Shown in pieces: positions 1 through 8,440 of a DNA stretch of 64,000 nucleotides. The position numbers and the translations under genes are program-made. Where the stretch lies: assembly GCA_963805715.1 (NCBI GenBank), contig CAWDVK010000020.1:124001-188000 (forward strand). Direction: 5' to 3'. The DNA is from CAWDVK01 sp963805715 (GTDB lineage: Bacteria > Actinomycetota > Actinomycetes > Streptosporangiales > Streptosporangiaceae). How positions within the stretch are numbered: the stretch's first letter is position 1; every line of letters begins with the position of its first letter. The notes beneath the pieces are model-generated. The model searched no databases and had not been told where the DNA came from. It was given only the letters and a program-made list of their open reading frames with translations.

Positions 1-2
1 CA

Positions 3-65
3 CCGCCGCGCATGCCGCCTCTTCATGCTCGAGGGCGAATTCCCGCCCGCGACGAACTGCGCTAG
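3..65 (+). CDS. 3' tail of an upstream gene (partial)
   Basis: An open frame enters from the left edge and ends in a TAG directly before the LuxR-type gene, encoding about 20 residues that finish in ARDELR. It is too short to identify. Its only value is as context: if real, it runs the same way as the regulator and abuts it without a gap, so the two could be co-transcribed. It could equally be a chance open frame. Confidence 0.25.
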   Translation, partial: PPRMPPLHARGRIPARDELR

Positions 66-725
66 GTGGCCAGCATGGAGAATCTCGGCATCGTGGGCGG
101 ATGTATGAACGAGCCCATCCCGGTCCGCGTGAGCACGCTCGATCCCATCTCGGAGATCGGAGTGCTGGCGCGGCTGGAGAAACGGCCCGAGGTGGTGATA
201 GCGGGCCCTGGCGTGCCGCCGGCCGTGATCGTCGCGATCGCCGACAGCACCGATGAGGACGTCCTGCGCTGGCTGAAGTCCGTGCACGCGGATGGACGGC
301 TGCCGATCGTGCTGATCATCGGCCGGGTCGATCCGAGCACGCTGGCCTGCCTGGTGGATGCCGGGGTCTGCGGAGTGCTGAACCGGGTGGATGCGACGGG
401 GGCGCGCCTGGCCCAGGCCATCGGCCGGGCTGCGGCCGGGCACGGGGACTTGCCGCCCGAGCTGGTCCGGCACCTCCTGGACCACGTCGGCCAGCTGAGC
501 CGCAACTACCTTGAGCCTCGCGGCCTGTCATTCGCCGGGCTGACCGGCCGCGAGCGCGAAGTCCTCCAGCTGGTGGCCGACGGGTTATCCACCCGTGAGG
601 TGGCCAGCCGTCTCGCCTACTCCGAGCGCACCATCAAGAGCGTGCTGCAGGACCTGGCCCTCCGGCTCAACGCGCGCAACCGGACGCAGGCGGTCGCCTG
701 CGCGGTGCGCAACGGCTGGATCTGA
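66..725 (+). CDS. LuxR-type response-regulator-like transcription factor
   Basis: A 219-aa protein with a C-terminal LuxR/NarL helix-turn-helix from about residue 157 (LTGREREVLQLVADGLSTRE, then a recognition helix around SERTIKSVLQDL). The first 150 residues have the alpha/beta spacing of a receiver domain (VVIAGPGV, LPIVLIIG, GVCGVLNR), but I see no clear acidic pocket with a phospho-acceptor Asp. It is probably an atypical receiver. The start is uncertain: GTG at 66 directly follows the upstream TAG, and ATG codons at 75 and 105 are alternatives. It lies at the head of the contractile injection locus, so control of that locus is a reasonable inference. Operators were not identified. Confidence 0.85.
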   Translation: MASMENLGIVGGCMNEPIPVRVSTLDPISEIGVLARLEKRPEVVIAGPGVPPAVIVAIADSTDEDVLRWLKSVHADGRLPIVLIIGRVDPSTLACLVDAGVCGVLNRVDATGARLAQAIGRAAAGHGDLPPELVRHLLDHVGQLSRNYLEPRGLSFAGLTGREREVLQLVADGLSTREVASRLAYSERTIKSVLQDLALRLNARNRTQAVACAVRNGWI

Positions 726-737
726 AGCCGACCCGGC

Positions 738-1733
738 TCAGTCACCGCGGAAGATCAGCAGTCCGCCGGCCGACGGCTGCATCGGACTACTGTCCACGAT
801 GGCGCCGGCGCTGACGGTCACGGCGCCCTGGCTGGCGACGAGCTGCCGGGGGCCGGGCAGGTCGCCCGGTAGCACCAGGAAGAAGCCGCTGATGCCGCCG
901 CCGGGGCCCGCGGAGACGGTCAGGGCGCCCAGCAGCGGCGCGCCGCCGGGGCGCTGCCAGGTCAGGCTCACCGGGGCGCCGGGCCGGAAGCCCGTCCCGG
1001 TCACTTCCGTGACCTGGCCGGGCTCGAGCACAGCCGGGTCAATGGACAGCGTGAGCCTGCAGCGCGTTACCCGGAGGGCCGCGCTCGCGCTCAGCGGCGC
1101 GGTCGCGCCGCCGGGGCCGGCCTGCTCGCTGGCCGTGACCTCATGCCGGCCGCAGCCGAGCCCGGCGGCCGTGATCGGCAGGCTGAAGTTCCCGTCCGCG
1201 TTCGGGACGGCCGAGCCAGCGGCCGTCCCGTCCAGCGCAATCGTGACGGGCTGATCCGGGCCGAACTGGCTGCCGGTCACCTGTACCAGTACCGGCTGGC
1301 TAACCTGCGGGAACGCGGCCGGGCTGAGGGTGATCGCCGGGCAGAGCACCTCGAGCGGAGCACTGGCGGTGATCCTTCCCGCAAACTCGGACAGCTCCAC
1401 CTGCTGCGTGCCGCAGGGCGGCGAATCGGTGAAGTCGATGGTGCCGCCTGGTCCCTGGCTGAACTGCTGCGACGCGCCGCCGACCGTGAGCGTGACGGCG
1501 TAGACGGGGACGAAATTCTCCGGTGTCACCTGGAAGGTCGCCGGCAGCTGCTGACTGCCGACCAGGTCGGGACTCACCGTGATGCCCGCCCGCTCGGACG
1601 AGACGGCAAGGCCGGCCGCTCCGGCGTCACGGGCTCCGCCCAGCACCGCCCCGGCGGCGAGCACGAGCGCGGCGGCCACGGTGAACCCGGCCGTTCCGGT
1701 ATGCCGCAGCCCTGGCATTCTCCGCCGCCTCAC
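738..1733 (-). CDS. Secreted Ig-like/IPT-repeat protein
   Basis: A 331-aa protein beginning with a basic n-region (MRRRRM), a hydrophobic stretch (VAAALVLAAGAVLG) and a likely signal-peptidase site near ARDAGAAG, so it is probably exported. The rest is beta-rich and contains repeated Ig/IPT-type segments, for example PVLVQVTGSQFGPDQPVTI and GQVTEVTGTGFRPGAPVSL. These recall cell-surface adhesion or scaffold domains. No catalytic motif is visible. Its start overlaps the stop of the next minus-strand gene by 4 nt (ATGA), so the two are translationally coupled. Position beside the injection-system operon, but divergent from it, suggests an envelope role for the apparatus. That is inference. Confidence 0.7.
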   Translation of the reverse strand: MRRRRMPGLRHTGTAGFTVAAALVLAAGAVLGGARDAGAAGLAVSSERAGITVSPDLVGSQQLPATFQVTPENFVPVYAVTLTVGGASQQFSQGPGGTIDFTDSPPCGTQQVELSEFAGRITASAPLEVLCPAITLSPAAFPQVSQPVLVQVTGSQFGPDQPVTIALDGTAAGSAVPNADGNFSLPITAAGLGCGRHEVTASEQAGPGGATAPLSASAALRVTRCRLTLSIDPAVLEPGQVTEVTGTGFRPGAPVSLTWQRPGGAPLLGALTVSAGPGGGISGFFLVLPGDLPGPRQLVASQGAVTVSAGAIVDSSPMQPSAGGLLIFRGD

Positions 1734-2992
1734 GAGACCGCGCTGCTCGTGCCGGTGACCAGGACGGTCGGCGTGCAGGCCTTGCCCCCCTGGTTCTGGC
1801 AGCTGACGGAGAACTGGAAATTCTGCCCGGCCGTGAGCATGATCGCGGTAATGAAGTGCAGGTCATAGTCGCGGAAGTCGGCCAGCTGCTCGGTGAACAG
1901 GACCTGGCCGTCACGGCTGAGCGTGAGCACCCCCTGATCGCCGGCCGGGTTCTGCATGACCAGGTCGGTGAGCGCCAGCGAATGCCCGGCCGGCGCGGTC
2001 ACCGTCGGGTTGCCGGCGTCGAGATCCTGCGCGAAGGGCACCGCGGCGGCGGGCGCCGGGCTGGCCTGCCCGGTCGCGGGCGAGGTCGCGGGCGATGTCG
2101 CGGGCGATGTCGCGGGCGAGGTCGCGGGCGATGCGCTGCCGCCCGGCGTCCCCTGGCCTGAGCCGGTGCCGGTGGTACCCGCCTGCAGCGCCTGGTGCAC
2201 CACCTGCTGCGCCGCGGCGGTGCCCGCGCTGGTGGCGGCGTTGGTGACGACCGGGCGCAGCACGGTCAGCCAGAGCGTAGCCAGCGCGACGGCGGCCGCA
2301 GCGGTGAGCGCCACGGCCTTGGGCAGCCAGCTGGGCAGCACGGCCTCCTGCAGCAGGGTTCCCTCATTGCTGACCGGGTCCTCGCCGGCCAGCTGCGAGG
2401 TCACCCGGAACCGGTGCGAGACGGCCGACCCGCGCCAGAACCGGTGCCGGGCGCTGGCGCGGACCCGGGCGAAGGCGGCGGAGCCCGGCGGCACCTCCAG
2501 CTCGGCGGGCGTGACCAGCACCTGCACGGTGTCGGCCTCATCGGCGCCTGCCAGCTCGACGATGGCGGTCGCGTTGCCCCGGTTGTCCACGGCCAGCCGG
2601 TGCCTGCTCGCGCGCATGCCACGGGCCCGGCCGGTCCGCGGTGACATATCGGCGGCGATCAGCGGCAGCGCCGCGATGTCCAGGACACCTTCTTCCACGA
2701 CCGATCCCGGCGGATCCTCGCTGGAGAGGACGCGGACAGCGAACGGGACGGGCCCGTACGGCACATCCGGGCGCATCGGCGGGCGGACCAGGACCTGCGC
2801 CGTCGCGTCCTGGCCGGGGAACAGCGAGAGGGCGGCGGGCTCGCAGCTGGCCCAGCCCGCGGCCTCGCCGAGCACGCTGAGCGCGAACGAGTCGACCACG
2901 GGCCCGTTGTTCCGCACCGCAATCTCGGTGCGCGCCTCGCCGCCCGGCGCGACCGGCAGGCGGCCTGGCTTGAGAGTTGCTTCCGCGCCCAT
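1730..2992 (-). CDS. Membrane-anchored protein with NEW3/Ig-like N-terminus (eCIS-associated 'hydrolytic protein' type)
   Basis: The N-terminal half has two beta-sandwich segments typical of NPCBM-associated/NEW3-like repeats (ATLKPGRLPVAPGGEARTEI; RLAVDNRGNATAIVELAG). These are followed by one hydrophobic segment (LTAAAAVALATLWLTVL), then a linker with five SPAT units and a beta-rich C-terminal domain that would lie outside the cell. Similar proteins labelled 'hydrolytic protein' occur beside actinobacterial injection-system loci (family knowledge). I see no catalytic residues supporting hydrolysis. I chose ATG 2992 because the Ig-like domain begins there. An in-frame ATG at 3055 would add 21 residues without a good ribosome site. 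It is coupled to the secreted Ig-like gene downstream. Confidence 0.65.
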   Translation of the reverse strand: MGAEATLKPGRLPVAPGGEARTEIAVRNNGPVVDSFALSVLGEAAGWASCEPAALSLFPGQDATAQVLVRPPMRPDVPYGPVPFAVRVLSSEDPPGSVVEEGVLDIAALPLIAADMSPRTGRARGMRASRHRLAVDNRGNATAIVELAGADEADTVQVLVTPAELEVPPGSAAFARVRASARHRFWRGSAVSHRFRVTSQLAGEDPVSNEGTLLQEAVLPSWLPKAVALTAAAAVALATLWLTVLRPVVTNAATSAGTAAAQQVVHQALQAGTTGTGSGQGTPGGSASPATSPATSPATSPATSPATGQASPAPAAAVPFAQDLDAGNPTVTAPAGHSLALTDLVMQNPAGDQGVLTLSRDGQVLFTEQLADFRDYDLHFITAIMLTAGQNFQFSVSCQNQGGKACTPTVLVTGTSSAVS

Positions 2993-3147
2993 GGGCCAGA
3001 AGCTACGGGCCGGCGAGCGAACGGGACAGGTCAGTTCGGGCAGCGGAAAGGACATCGCGCGATGGCCATCCGGGCTGCCCGATGGGGCAGCCCGGATGGC
3101 CCGGTTCGCTGCCCTGTTCGCCGTCCCGCGCGGCGCGGCCGTAGCGC

Positions 3148-3879
3148 ATGCTCGGGGGCGTGATAGCGGAAGCAGACCAGGCGCTGGCCGTCTTGCTGAA
3201 GACGAGAGTCATCGGCGACGCGGGGATCGCCATTGCCTTCGACCCGCCGAACCGGCCGTGGATTCAGGGCCTGACCGGGCCGGCGGTCAATCTCTTCCTC
3301 TACGACATCAAGGAGAACTCGGCCCGGCGCGAGGTCATGTACGAGAAGGTCCTGGGCGACAACGGGGCCGTGGTGGCCAGGCGGCCGCCGCCGCCCCGCT
3401 TCGACCTGCACTACACGGTCAGCGCGTGGGCGCCGAAGGTACTGGTCGAGCACAAGATCCTGGCGGCCGCGCTGCGCTGCTTCTCCTCGGTGACGGCACT
3501 GCCGCGCGAGGTACTGCCCGCCGCGCTGGCCGAGCTGCCCTACGAGGTGCTCATCAGCACCGAGTCGGGACCTAAGCGCAGCATGTTCCTCAACATGGGC
3601 GGTGACCTCAAGGCGGCCTTCGAGATCACGGTGACGGTGCCGGTACCCGGCCTGCCCGGTGTCCCGGCCGCCCCGCCCGTGCAGCAGGCCACGGTGGCGG
3701 TCGCCCCGGTCGCCGGCGCCGATCCGGCGCGTACCGCGGCGGCCCGCGAAACCATCATGACGGTCCGGCCGACCGCCCAGCCAGCCCCGGCCGGCCAGCG
3801 GGCCGCGGCTCCGCCCGCACCGGGCAGCCCCGCGGTCGCCGTGACCGCGGCCCCGCCGCCAGCCGGCACCGACCAGTGA
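3148..3879 (+). CDS. DUF4255 protein, Pvc16/Cis16-like sheath-cap component
   Basis: A 243-aa protein whose first 180 residues match the DUF4255 family found in every eCIS type: VIAEADQALAVLLKTRV at the start, GPAVNLFLYDIKENSARRE, then the conserved block DLHYTVSAWAPKVLVEHKIL followed by the sheath-contact part. In Pvc/AFP particles this protein caps or terminates the tube and sheath. The last 70 residues are a Pro/Ala-rich tail (APVAGADPARTAA onward) that is probably disordered. ATG 3148 is used; GTG 3160 is possible. It is the first plus-strand gene of the structural operon and faces away from the Ig-like gene pair, so the promoter probably lies in 2993-3147. Confidence 0.88.
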   Translation: MLGGVIAEADQALAVLLKTRVIGDAGIAIAFDPPNRPWIQGLTGPAVNLFLYDIKENSARREVMYEKVLGDNGAVVARRPPPPRFDLHYTVSAWAPKVLVEHKILAAALRCFSSVTALPREVLPAALAELPYEVLISTESGPKRSMFLNMGGDLKAAFEITVTVPVPGLPGVPAAPPVQQATVAVAPVAGADPARTAAARETIMTVRPTAQPAPAGQRAAAPPAPGSPAVAVTAAPPPAGTDQ

Positions 3880-3910
3880 TCAGCAGCGCAGGACAGGCAA
3901 GGAGGACGAG

Positions 3911-4474
3911 ATGAGCGAGGGAATCGACGCGGACGTGGTCAAGGGCGTCGCGGAAACCGCCGATTACGCCGGCGCGGCCATTGGCGACGCGCTGAGCGGT
4001 GACTGGGACAAGGCAGCAGACAATGCCCTGTCCATGTCCGAGAACGCGCTGGGCGTGGCCACCTTCGGGGTCAGCAAGGGCCTTGAGGAAGCCTGGGACG
4101 ACATGGCCAAGGACAATGGCCTGCCGGCGGCGCATGACGGGCTCCAGGACCTCGCGAAGGCCGGCGGGGACCTGCTCGGCGACGGGCTGAGCGACCTGGT
4201 CGGCCCCGCCCAGTCCGCCCAGTCGCTGCAGTCCTTCGACAGCGGGGACATCCTCGGCGGCATCGGCCACATGGCGGAGGGCGCGGCGGGCACCATCGGC
4301 ACCGCCGTCGACCACGGCCTGTCCGACATCGGGGACGCGATCACCGGCGCCCTGGGCGGCGGCCCGGACACCGGGTCCGCCGGCGGCCAGCCGGACCTCA
4401 GCCAGCCGCCCCTCACGGAGGACGACCCTGGCCTGGACATGAGCGCCAGCCAGGACGCCGAACCCAGCCAGTAG
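3911..4474 (+). CDS. Hypothetical acidic Gly/Ala-rich helical protein within the eCIS operon
   Basis: A 187-aa protein with a strong ribosome site (AAGGAGG 6 nt before the ATG). It is acidic and rich in Gly, Ala and Asp, with repeated amphipathic segments (AGAAIGDALSGDWDKAADNA; GIGHMAEGAAGTIGTAVDHG) and a disordered, acidic C-terminus. There is no signal peptide, metal motif or recognisable domain. It sits between the DUF4255 gene and the sheath gene, a slot where accessory, cap or cargo proteins occur in other eCIS loci. The amphipathic glycine-zipper-like helices would suit membrane insertion or packaging inside the tube, but this is speculation. Function unknown. Confidence 0.75.
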   Translation: MSEGIDADVVKGVAETADYAGAAIGDALSGDWDKAADNALSMSENALGVATFGVSKGLEEAWDDMAKDNGLPAAHDGLQDLAKAGGDLLGDGLSDLVGPAQSAQSLQSFDSGDILGGIGHMAEGAAGTIGTAVDHGLSDIGDAITGALGGGPDTGSAGGQPDLSQPPLTEDDPGLDMSASQDAEPSQ

Positions 4475-4521
4475 CCCGCCCCCAAGCGGCGGGCGCAGCG
4501 GCAGAACCGGAAGGATGCCCG

Positions 4522-6060
4522 ATGCCCACGTACCTGTCACCCGGCGTCTACGTCGAGGAAGTCGAGCCTGGCGTCCGCACCATCGAGGGCGTCGGCACCG
4601 CCGTCGCCGCCTTCGTCGGGCTGGCGTCGGACGGCCCGTTCCACACCCCCACGCTCGTCACCAACTGGTCGCAGTTCACCTCGGTATTCGGCCAGCCCAT
4701 GGAGGGGACCTACCTGGGGCACGCGGTGTACGGGTACTTCCTGAACGGCGGCGGCGCGGCCTACATCGTCCGCGTCGGCGGGGCGCCGAGCGCTGCGCGG
4801 CCCGCGCCGCAGGCCGACCTGCCTGCCGCGGCAGACCAGGCAGCCGTCGCCTACCGGGCGACCGCGCTGCAGCAGGGCCAGCAGGATCAGGACGGCAGCT
4901 CGATCACCATCGAGGTGACCGACCCGCCCGAGGGCTCGCCCGAGGACACGTTCCGGCTGGTGGTCCGCGGCGCCGGACGGGAAGAGGTGTTCGAGCCGGT
5001 CAGCGCGCGGCGCGGCCGCACCAACGTGATCAGCCAGGTCAACGCGACATCGACCCTGATCAGGCTGGCCGAGGGCAGCGGGGAGCTCGCAAGCCGGCGG
5101 CAGGCCAATACGACCGTCGGCCTGGCCCCGGCGCCCCCGGCCGGGACGGCGTTGCGGCCCGCCGATTACGTCGGCGATGTCGCCAGCCGGATGGGCGTCG
5201 GCGGGCTGGCCGCCATCGACGAGGTGACTATGGTCTGCGTCCCCGACCTGATGGCGGCCTATGAGGCCGGCAAGATCGACCGCGAGGGCGTCAAGGCCGT
5301 CCAGACCGCCCTGATCGCGCACTGCGAGCTGATGGGCAACCGGCTGGCGATTCTCGATCCCCTGCCGGGGCTCAGTCCGCAGCAGGCACACGACTGGCGG
5401 ATGAACGAGACCGGGTACGACTCCCGTTTCGCCGCGCTCTACTGGCCGTATATCAAGATCTTCGACCCGGCCAGCGGCAGCCCGCGGCTGATGCCGCCAT
5501 CCGGTCACGTGGCCGGCGTGTGGGCGCGCAGCGACGCCAGTCGGGGCGTGCACAAGGCGCCGGCCAATGAAGTCATCCGGGGCACGATCGGCGTCGCCAC
5601 GGTGATCACCAGGGGCGAGCACGACCTGCTCAACCCGGCCGGAATGAACTGCATCCGGGCCTTCGCGGGCCGGGGCACGCGGATCTGGGGGGCGCGGACG
5701 CTGTCCAGCGACGCCGCCTGGCGCTACATCAGCGTGCGCCGCCTTTACAACTACGTCGAGTCCTCGCTGATCGGCGGCACCCAGTGGGTGGTCTTCGAGC
5801 CCAACGACAAGGACCTGTGGGAACGGCTCATCCGCACGATCCGGTCCTTCCTGTACCGGGTCTGGCTGGACGGGGCGCTGTTCGGCGAGACCGCCGAGCA
5901 GGCGTTCTACGTGAAATGCGACGACGAGACCAACCCGAGCGAGGTCATCAAGGCCGGCCAGCTGGTATGCGAAATCGGGCTGGCCGTGGTCAAGCCGGCC
6001 GAGTTCGTGGTCTTCAGGCTCGCGCAGCTGCCGTCCGGCACCTCCGCAGTGAACGAGTAA
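4522..6060 (+). CDS. Contractile tail sheath protein (Pvc2/Cis2-like)
   Basis: A 512-aa sheath protein with the diagnostic N-terminus YLSPGVYVEEVEPGVRTIEG followed by GTAVAAFVGLA, which in this family forms the strand exchanged between sheath subunits. The C-terminal sheath core is complete: GMNCIRAFAGRGTRIWGART, WRYISVRRLYNYVESSL, WERLIRTIRSFLYRVWLDGA, and a final AEFVVFRLAQ strand. An insertion domain spans about residues 90-210. In contractile injection systems the sheath surrounds the tube and contracts to drive it forward. ATG 4522 has a purine-rich AAGGATG upstream. The tube gene follows after 21 nt. Length is normal for the eCIS class. Confidence 0.95.
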   Translation: MPTYLSPGVYVEEVEPGVRTIEGVGTAVAAFVGLASDGPFHTPTLVTNWSQFTSVFGQPMEGTYLGHAVYGYFLNGGGAAYIVRVGGAPSAARPAPQADLPAAADQAAVAYRATALQQGQQDQDGSSITIEVTDPPEGSPEDTFRLVVRGAGREEVFEPVSARRGRTNVISQVNATSTLIRLAEGSGELASRRQANTTVGLAPAPPAGTALRPADYVGDVASRMGVGGLAAIDEVTMVCVPDLMAAYEAGKIDREGVKAVQTALIAHCELMGNRLAILDPLPGLSPQQAHDWRMNETGYDSRFAALYWPYIKIFDPASGSPRLMPPSGHVAGVWARSDASRGVHKAPANEVIRGTIGVATVITRGEHDLLNPAGMNCIRAFAGRGTRIWGARTLSSDAAWRYISVRRLYNYVESSLIGGTQWVVFEPNDKDLWERLIRTIRSFLYRVWLDGALFGETAEQAFYVKCDDETNPSEVIKAGQLVCEIGLAVVKPAEFVVFRLAQLPSGTSAVNE

Positions 6061-6081
6061 CCGAGATCAAGGGAGAGTGTC

Positions 6082-6519
6082 ATGGCGGTCCTGGACCCGC
6101 TGGCCAGCTACAGCTTCGGCGTGGAGATCAGCGGGGTGACCATCGCCCAGTTCAAGGAGGTCACCGGGCTGGGCATCACGGTGGGCGTGATCGAGAACCG
6201 GGCCAATCAGGCAGGCGGCCAGCCCGTCCTGCAGAAGCTGCCCGGCTCGGTGCACTACGACGACATCCACCTGTCCCGGGGCAAGGTGGCCGACCCTGCC
6301 TTCTGGTCGTGGATCAAGACCGTACAGGAGGGGCAGATCGACCAGGCCCGCAAGGACGGCTCGATCGTGCTGTTCGACCTCGCTCATGGCGAGGTCAGCC
6401 GCTTCAACTTCTTTGGCGGCTGGCCGTCGAGGGTGGAGGTCGGCAAGCTCGCCGCCGGGGCCGACCAGGTGCTGCTGGAGTCGGTGGTCATCGCGATCGA
6501 GCGGCTCGAGGTCAAGTGA
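6082..6519 (+). CDS. Tail tube protein 1 (Pvc1/Cis1-like)
   Basis: A 145-aa protein of the conserved phage-tail-tube family: DPLASYSFGVEISGVTIAQF at the start, a central KLPGSVHYDDIHLSRGKVAD, and the closing beta strands VLLESVVIAIERLEVK. It forms the inner tube, a stack of hexameric rings through which cargo passes. It is preceded by a good ribosome site (GGGAGAG) and follows the sheath gene, the standard order. The stop overlaps the next start (ATGA). A second tube paralogue is encoded 3 kb downstream, as in other actinobacterial eCIS loci where one paralogue builds the shaft and another the baseplate-proximal ring. Confidence 0.94.
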   Translation: MAVLDPLASYSFGVEISGVTIAQFKEVTGLGITVGVIENRANQAGGQPVLQKLPGSVHYDDIHLSRGKVADPAFWSWIKTVQEGQIDQARKDGSIVLFDLAHGEVSRFNFFGGWPSRVEVGKLAAGADQVLLESVVIAIERLEVK

Positions 6520-6920
6520 TGACGGCCACCGCCGAGCCGGGCGTGCGCACCGAGTTCGCCTTCACGCTGCCGGTCGGGTACCTCGACGGGGACGGCACGC
6601 TGCACCGCGAGGGCCGGATGCGGCTGGCCACGGCGCGCGACGAGATCATGCCGCTGCGGGATCCGCGGGTGCAGGACAACGAGGCGTACCTGACCGTCAT
6701 CCTGCTCAGCCGGGTCATCACCTCGCTCGGCACGCTCAGCGCCATCAACCCGGGCGTGATCGAGGGCATGTTCGCTGCCGATCTGGCCTTCCTGCAGGAC
6801 CTGTACCGGCAGGTCAACGCCGAAGGACATAGCCGCGCCGCGGTCAGCTGCCCCGGCTGCGGCCACGAGTTCGCCGTCGACTTCTCGGCGGCAGCGCGGG
6901 GCCGCCCGGGGGAATCCTGA
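6519..6920 (+). CDS. Small zinc-binding eCIS protein (gp-like assembly factor)
   Basis: A 133-aa protein starting at an ATG that overlaps the tube stop by 4 nt. The N-terminal part contains GVRTEFAFTLPVGYLDGDGT and LRDPRVQDNEAYLTVILLSR, a pattern of small tail-assembly proteins that follow tube genes. The C-terminus carries a single CPGCGHEF knuckle, so a zinc site would need dimerisation or other ligands. Genes of this size between tube and tape-measure positions often act as tail-assembly chaperones in phages. A chaperone role here is inferred from position, not from a named domain. Confidence 0.82.
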   Translation: MTATAEPGVRTEFAFTLPVGYLDGDGTLHREGRMRLATARDEIMPLRDPRVQDNEAYLTVILLSRVITSLGTLSAINPGVIEGMFAADLAFLQDLYRQVNAEGHSRAAVSCPGCGHEFAVDFSAAARGRPGES

Positions 6921-7105
6921 CGTACGGCACGCCGCGCCTGCTCGAGGAGGTGTCGTACGTGGCTTATCACTTTCACTGGCCCCTGGGCGAGATCCTGGAC
7001 CTTGAGCACCCGCTCCGCCGCGCCTTCGTCGGCCAGATCACGCAGATCAGCAGGCGTCTCGCCGACGACACCGGCCAGGCACCCGGCGAATGGGCAGGTG
7101 CGTGA
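6917..7105 (+). CDS. 62-aa DUF6760-like eCIS protein
   Basis: A short frame encoding YGTPRLLEEVSYVAYHFHW, then PLGEILDLEHPLRRAFV and an Arg/Gln-rich helix. The YVAYHFHW..EILDLEH.(E)R pattern is the small DUF6760-type protein that accompanies eCIS tube genes (family recalled from memory). The homologous region begins immediately after a CTG that overlaps the previous stop as CTGA, so the likely start is CTG 6917. The next possible GTG is at 6950 and would remove the conserved beginning. Its stop overlaps the next gene's ATG at 7105, continuing the chain of 4-nt overlaps. Confidence 0.75.
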   Translation: MTYGTPRLLEEVSYVAYHFHWPLGEILDLEHPLRRAFVGQITQISRRLADDTGQAPGEWAGA

Positions 7106-8340
7106 TGCGCTGGCCATTCCGCGGCCGCGGCGCCGGCCGGACCGGCGAGGACGGCCAGGCCCTGAGCGTCACACGGCCCTCCGGCCAGTGGCGTGACCTG
7201 CCAGCCGCGGCGCGCGCGATCGGCCCGCAGCCGACCGCTGACAGTACTGGCTTCGTGCGGGCACTGCCGAGCAGGTGGCAGCAGCGCGCGGTACTCGCGC
7301 CGCCTGGGCATGACCTGTCGGCTGAAGCCCCCGGCGGGCTCGCACGGGGCATCGCGCGAGAAGCCCGCCTGACGGGCGAAAGGCCGACGGCAGCCGCCCG
7401 GCCCCACGCCCGGCCCTCCGCCCGGCCCTCCGCCCGGCCCTCCGCCGGGTATGCGGAGGCGGCAGCGGGCCGGCTGGCCAGCGGCGTCCGCCGGGTCACG
7501 GCTGGCCGGCTGAGTCCAGCTCAGGCCGGGCCCGCGCCTTCTGCCGGCGGGTTCCCCGGCCCAGCGGGCGGCCCCAGCTCAGCGGGCGGCCCCGGCTCGC
7601 CGTCCGGCCCGCGGCTCCCGGCAGGGACGGCGGGTCAGCCGCCCGGCCCGGCACTGGCCGGCCACGCAGCTGGCGAGCCGCTGCCCCTGCTCCCGGCGCT
7701 GCCCCTGCTCCCGGCGCTGCCCCTGCTCCCGGCGCTGCGCCGTCCCGGGCTGGCGCTGCCGGGCGCTGCCGAGCGCGCCCGCGCCGATGACGGCCCGATG
7801 CCGCGGCCTGACCAGCAGCCGGACGGCTCTGCTCCGCTGGCCCGGGCTCCGGCAGCCTTCCCGGCGAGCGCCCTGCTCCCGGCGGGGCACGGGCCCGGCT
7901 GGCCGGCTGCATCCGCGCATCCGGCCGGCCGCCGGACCGGGTACGCGTCCGGGCCGCCGACCGGCCTTTCGCCGCCGAACGCCGCACCCGGCACCGGGCC
8001 GGTCACGGCGCCGCCGCCAGCCGCGCCCGCGACCGCAGCAGACCGGCCGGTGCCGGGCACCGGCTCCTCCCCAGCTGCCGGAGCCATGGTGCCTGCCATC
8101 GACTCCCCGCCGGGCCGTCCGGCCGGCGACCGGCCGCGCGTCGCAGCCCAGCCGCTGCCCGCAGTGCCCGGCCCGGCAGGTACCGAAGCAACGGCCGCCG
8201 GCCCGCAGGGCGGGGGTGGCTCCGGTGCCGCGGAGATAGCAGCGGGGCTGGCCGCAGCCGGCCAGCACATGGCCGGGCCGGACCAGGCCGGGCCGGACCA
8301 GGCCGGGCACCTGGCCGGGCCTGGCCAGCAGCGGGCCTGA
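7105..8340 (+). CDS. Pro/Ala/Gly-rich low-complexity eCIS protein, N-terminal part (frame interrupted)
   Basis: Starts at an ATG overlapping the preceding stop. The first 80 residues (MRWPFRGRGAGRTG...) are basic and the rest is almost pure Pro/Ala/Gly/Arg with internal repeats: RPSA three times near 7410, PLLPAL three times near 7680, GPDQA near 8275. It stops at 8340, but the next frame continues at once with the same composition and even the same GPDQA motif. This is therefore most likely the first half of one gene of about 830 codons ending at 9598. It lies between the two tube genes, where a tape measure would be expected, but its proline content argues against a helical tape measure. 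Confidence 0.7.
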   Translation: MRWPFRGRGAGRTGEDGQALSVTRPSGQWRDLPAAARAIGPQPTADSTGFVRALPSRWQQRAVLAPPGHDLSAEAPGGLARGIAREARLTGERPTAAARPHARPSARPSARPSAGYAEAAAGRLASGVRRVTAGRLSPAQAGPAPSAGGFPGPAGGPSSAGGPGSPSGPRLPAGTAGQPPGPALAGHAAGEPLPLLPALPLLPALPLLPALRRPGLALPGAAERARADDGPMPRPDQQPDGSAPLARAPAAFPASALLPAGHGPGWPAASAHPAGRRTGYASGPPTGLSPPNAAPGTGPVTAPPPAAPATAADRPVPGTGSSPAAGAMVPAIDSPPGRPAGDRPRVAAQPLPAVPGPAGTEATAAGPQGGGGSGAAEIAAGLAAAGQHMAGPDQAGPDQAGHLAGPGQQRA

Positions 8341-8440
8341 TCAGGCTGCGCGCCAGGCCGCGCCGGATGGCACCGGAGCGGGCAAAACCGCGGCGGCCGG
8401 GACCGGAGCGGGTCACGCTGAGCCGGATGGCCGGCCGGGC

